7,416 nucleotides of DNA from Klebsiella pneumoniae (GTDB lineage: Bacteria > Pseudomonadota > Gammaproteobacteria > Pseudomonadales > Pseudohongiellaceae), in assembly GCA_945869725.1 (NCBI GenBank), contig CAMBPO010000089.1:1-7416 (forward strand). Direction: 5' to 3'. This document shows positions 6,255 through 7,416 of the stretch, piece by piece (position 1 is the first letter of the stretch; every line of letters starts with the position of its first letter). The notes under the pieces were generated by a model that ran no database searches, was not told the DNA's origin, and saw nothing but the letters and a program-made list of their open reading frames with translations. Position numbers and translations under genes: made by a program.

Positions 6255-7244
6255 ATGACGCCACTCACAGCACTCCTGGCTGATATCGGCGGTACAAACA
6301 TCAGACTGGCGATCAGCAGCGGTCTTGGCTCACCACTGCAGTGCATAAAGGCCATGCGCTGCGACGACTTTGCACACCTGGCCGATGCCGTCAGAGATTA
6401 TCTGGATTTTCTTGCAGATCAGCACGCACCATTGCCGGGCCTTTTTTGTATGGCAGTTGCTGCGCCGGTGCACGGTGATGAGATTCGCCTGACCAACAAT
6501 CCCTGGCGCTTTAATCGGCTGGACTTGAGCAACACATTGGGCATGCCCGTGCTGGTTCTGAATGACTTTGAAGCGCAGGGTTGGTGTCTGCTGCATCCGC
6601 AGCTCTTGCAGGTGCACTGGTTGCAGAAACCCGCGATCAGCAGCACACACACCGACCTGTGGCCCAAGGCCCTGCGCACCATTGCCGGACCCGGCACCGG
6701 GTTTGGTGCTGCCAGCCTGAGTGTGGGCGGTGATGTCATCAGTTCCGAACCCGGTCATGCAGCCTTTGCACCGGTAGACGAGACCGAGCAGGCACTGCTA
6801 CATCAGCTGTGGAAGTGGTTCCCGCGGGTAACCACCGAGCATCTGATTTCTGGCCCGGGGATTGCAAACATCTACTGTGCGCTCAGCTGTATCGCCGGGC
6901 AACCTGTTGAACCGCATGCGGCACCCGATGCTGCGGAGATTGTAAAGATGGCTGACTATGACCCGGTTGCAAAGCAGACCTTGCGCTGCTTCAGTCGCAT
7001 GATGGGCAACATTTGCGGCGATATTGCCTTGATCAAGGGTTCGCGAGGCGGCTTTGTGCTCAGTGGCAACCTGATACAAAAGCTCGGCAGGCACTTTGAT
7101 GAACAGGCATTTGTTTACGCGTTTACCAACAAAGGCAACTTCAGTGATTGGTGTAAAGCCGTACCGCTGGCCTGTTTGCGTGACGAGTTCCCGGGCCTGA
7201 CCGGTTGCGCGGTCTATGCTCACCGCGCCAGCAACCCCTTTTGA
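6255..7244 (+). CDS. glk: Glucokinase (Glk family)
   Basis: ATP-dependent glucokinase that converts glucose to glucose 6-phosphate in the cytoplasm, feeding glycolysis, the pentose phosphate or the Entner-Doudoroff route. The 329-residue length is normal for the bacterial Glk family (E. coli Glk is 321). Seen: phosphate-binding ADIGGTN (9-15), LTNNPW (79-84), NDFEAQG with Asn103 and catalytic-base Asp104, AGPGTGFGAA (144-153), SEPGHAAFAP with glucose-contacting Glu165 and His168, TTEHLISGPGI with Glu195, and GGFVLSGNL (265-273) in the nucleotide-side domain. Two motifs differ from E. coli: EPGH for EGGH, and SGNL where relatives carry a Gly-Gly-Ile type turn. All expected catalytic residues remain, so activity is likely. 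The ATG at 6255 has AGGGAA at 6241-6246. It follows yaiL by 82 bases, with no clear promoter or terminator in the gap. No terminator was found after its stop. Confidence 0.92.
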   Translation: MTPLTALLADIGGTNIRLAISSGLGSPLQCIKAMRCDDFAHLADAVRDYLDFLADQHAPLPGLFCMAVAAPVHGDEIRLTNNPWRFNRLDLSNTLGMPVLVLNDFEAQGWCLLHPQLLQVHWLQKPAISSTHTDLWPKALRTIAGPGTGFGAASLSVGGDVISSEPGHAAFAPVDETEQALLHQLWKWFPRVTTEHLISGPGIANIYCALSCIAGQPVEPHAAPDAAEIVKMADYDPVAKQTLRCFSRMMGNICGDIALIKGSRGGFVLSGNLIQKLGRHFDEQAFVYAFTNKGNFSDWCKAVPLACLRDEFPGLTGCAVYAHRASNPF

Positions 7245-7342
7245 ACGTAAAAGCCCGGACTCCAACGAAATCACTTCCGATCTAACGGCGATAGCATAAG
7301 CAAGGGTAGCTGAAGCCTGCGCCAGTGTGCCTGGTCTCAACG

Positions 7343-7397
7343 GGTCACCTGACCAACTGAAAGGTCAAGCTGCTCTTGCTATCAGTAACTGTATAAT
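7343..7397 (+). promoter_or_regulatory. Possible control region of a gene beyond the right edge: GGTCA half-sites and a TATAAT box
   Basis: The 172 bases after glk hold no gene I can support. Near the end a perfect -10 hexamer TATAAT lies at 7392-7397, but no good -35 sits 16-18 bases upstream. Just upstream, GGTCA occurs at 7343-7347 and 7363-7367 (20 bases apart), with an inverted TGACC at 7350-7354. This could be an activator or repressor site that makes up for the poor -35. The downstream gene is outside the window, so the assignment is tentative. Confidence 0.3.
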
Positions 7398-7416
7398 TTT
7401 TCTTTACACCGTTTGA

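Noticed and set aside
6798..7340. 180-codon minus-strand open frame opposite glk
   Set aside because: It is an antisense shadow of a well-supported glucokinase, with no ribosome site or family resemblance.

Overview
The window looks like an ordinary chromosomal stretch from a gammaproteobacterium, probably free-living. The main pointer is a YaiL/DUF2058 protein ending in the family's typical DFPIPDDLVW tail. Base composition is near even to slightly GC-rich. Genes are tightly packed, with Shine-Dalgarno sites, and TAA, TAG and TGA all serve as stops. I see no rRNA, tRNA, CRISPR array, insertion sequence or phage gene.

Left part (1-1025, minus strand): the first 80 codons of a PfkB-type phosphofructokinase run off the left edge. 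Upstream of it, in the same orientation, lies a reading frame of about 220 codons interrupted by two in-frame stops (TAA, then TAG). I read it as a decaying pseudogene of unknown family. No gene finder would report it as one unit, and it accounts for what otherwise looks like a 785-base gap.

Centre (1026-5451): a secreted M20-family metallopeptidase on the plus strand converges on a secreted M28-family metallopeptidase on the minus strand. Only 13 bases separate their stop codons, and a GC-rich hairpin sits at the junction. The M28 gene lies 36 bases behind a 12-helix MFS transporter gene, and the two probably form an operon. Two exported exopeptidase-like enzymes next to a permease suggest scavenging of external peptides, but the substrates cannot be read from the sequence.

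Right part (5452-7416): an intergenic region with an 11-base direct repeat separates the MFS gene from the divergent yaiL. After yaiL comes a glucokinase gene (glk) on the same strand. Glucokinase and the PfkB-type kinase at the far left are both upper-glycolysis enzymes, but they are in separate transcription units. The last 172 bases hold a TATAAT box and GGTCA half-sites, probably the control region of a gene beyond the edge.

I do not see a convincing undescribed system here. The most useful observations are the twice-interrupted frame, the Asp replacing the usual first metal-ligand His in the M28 enzyme, and several short repeats in the control regions.
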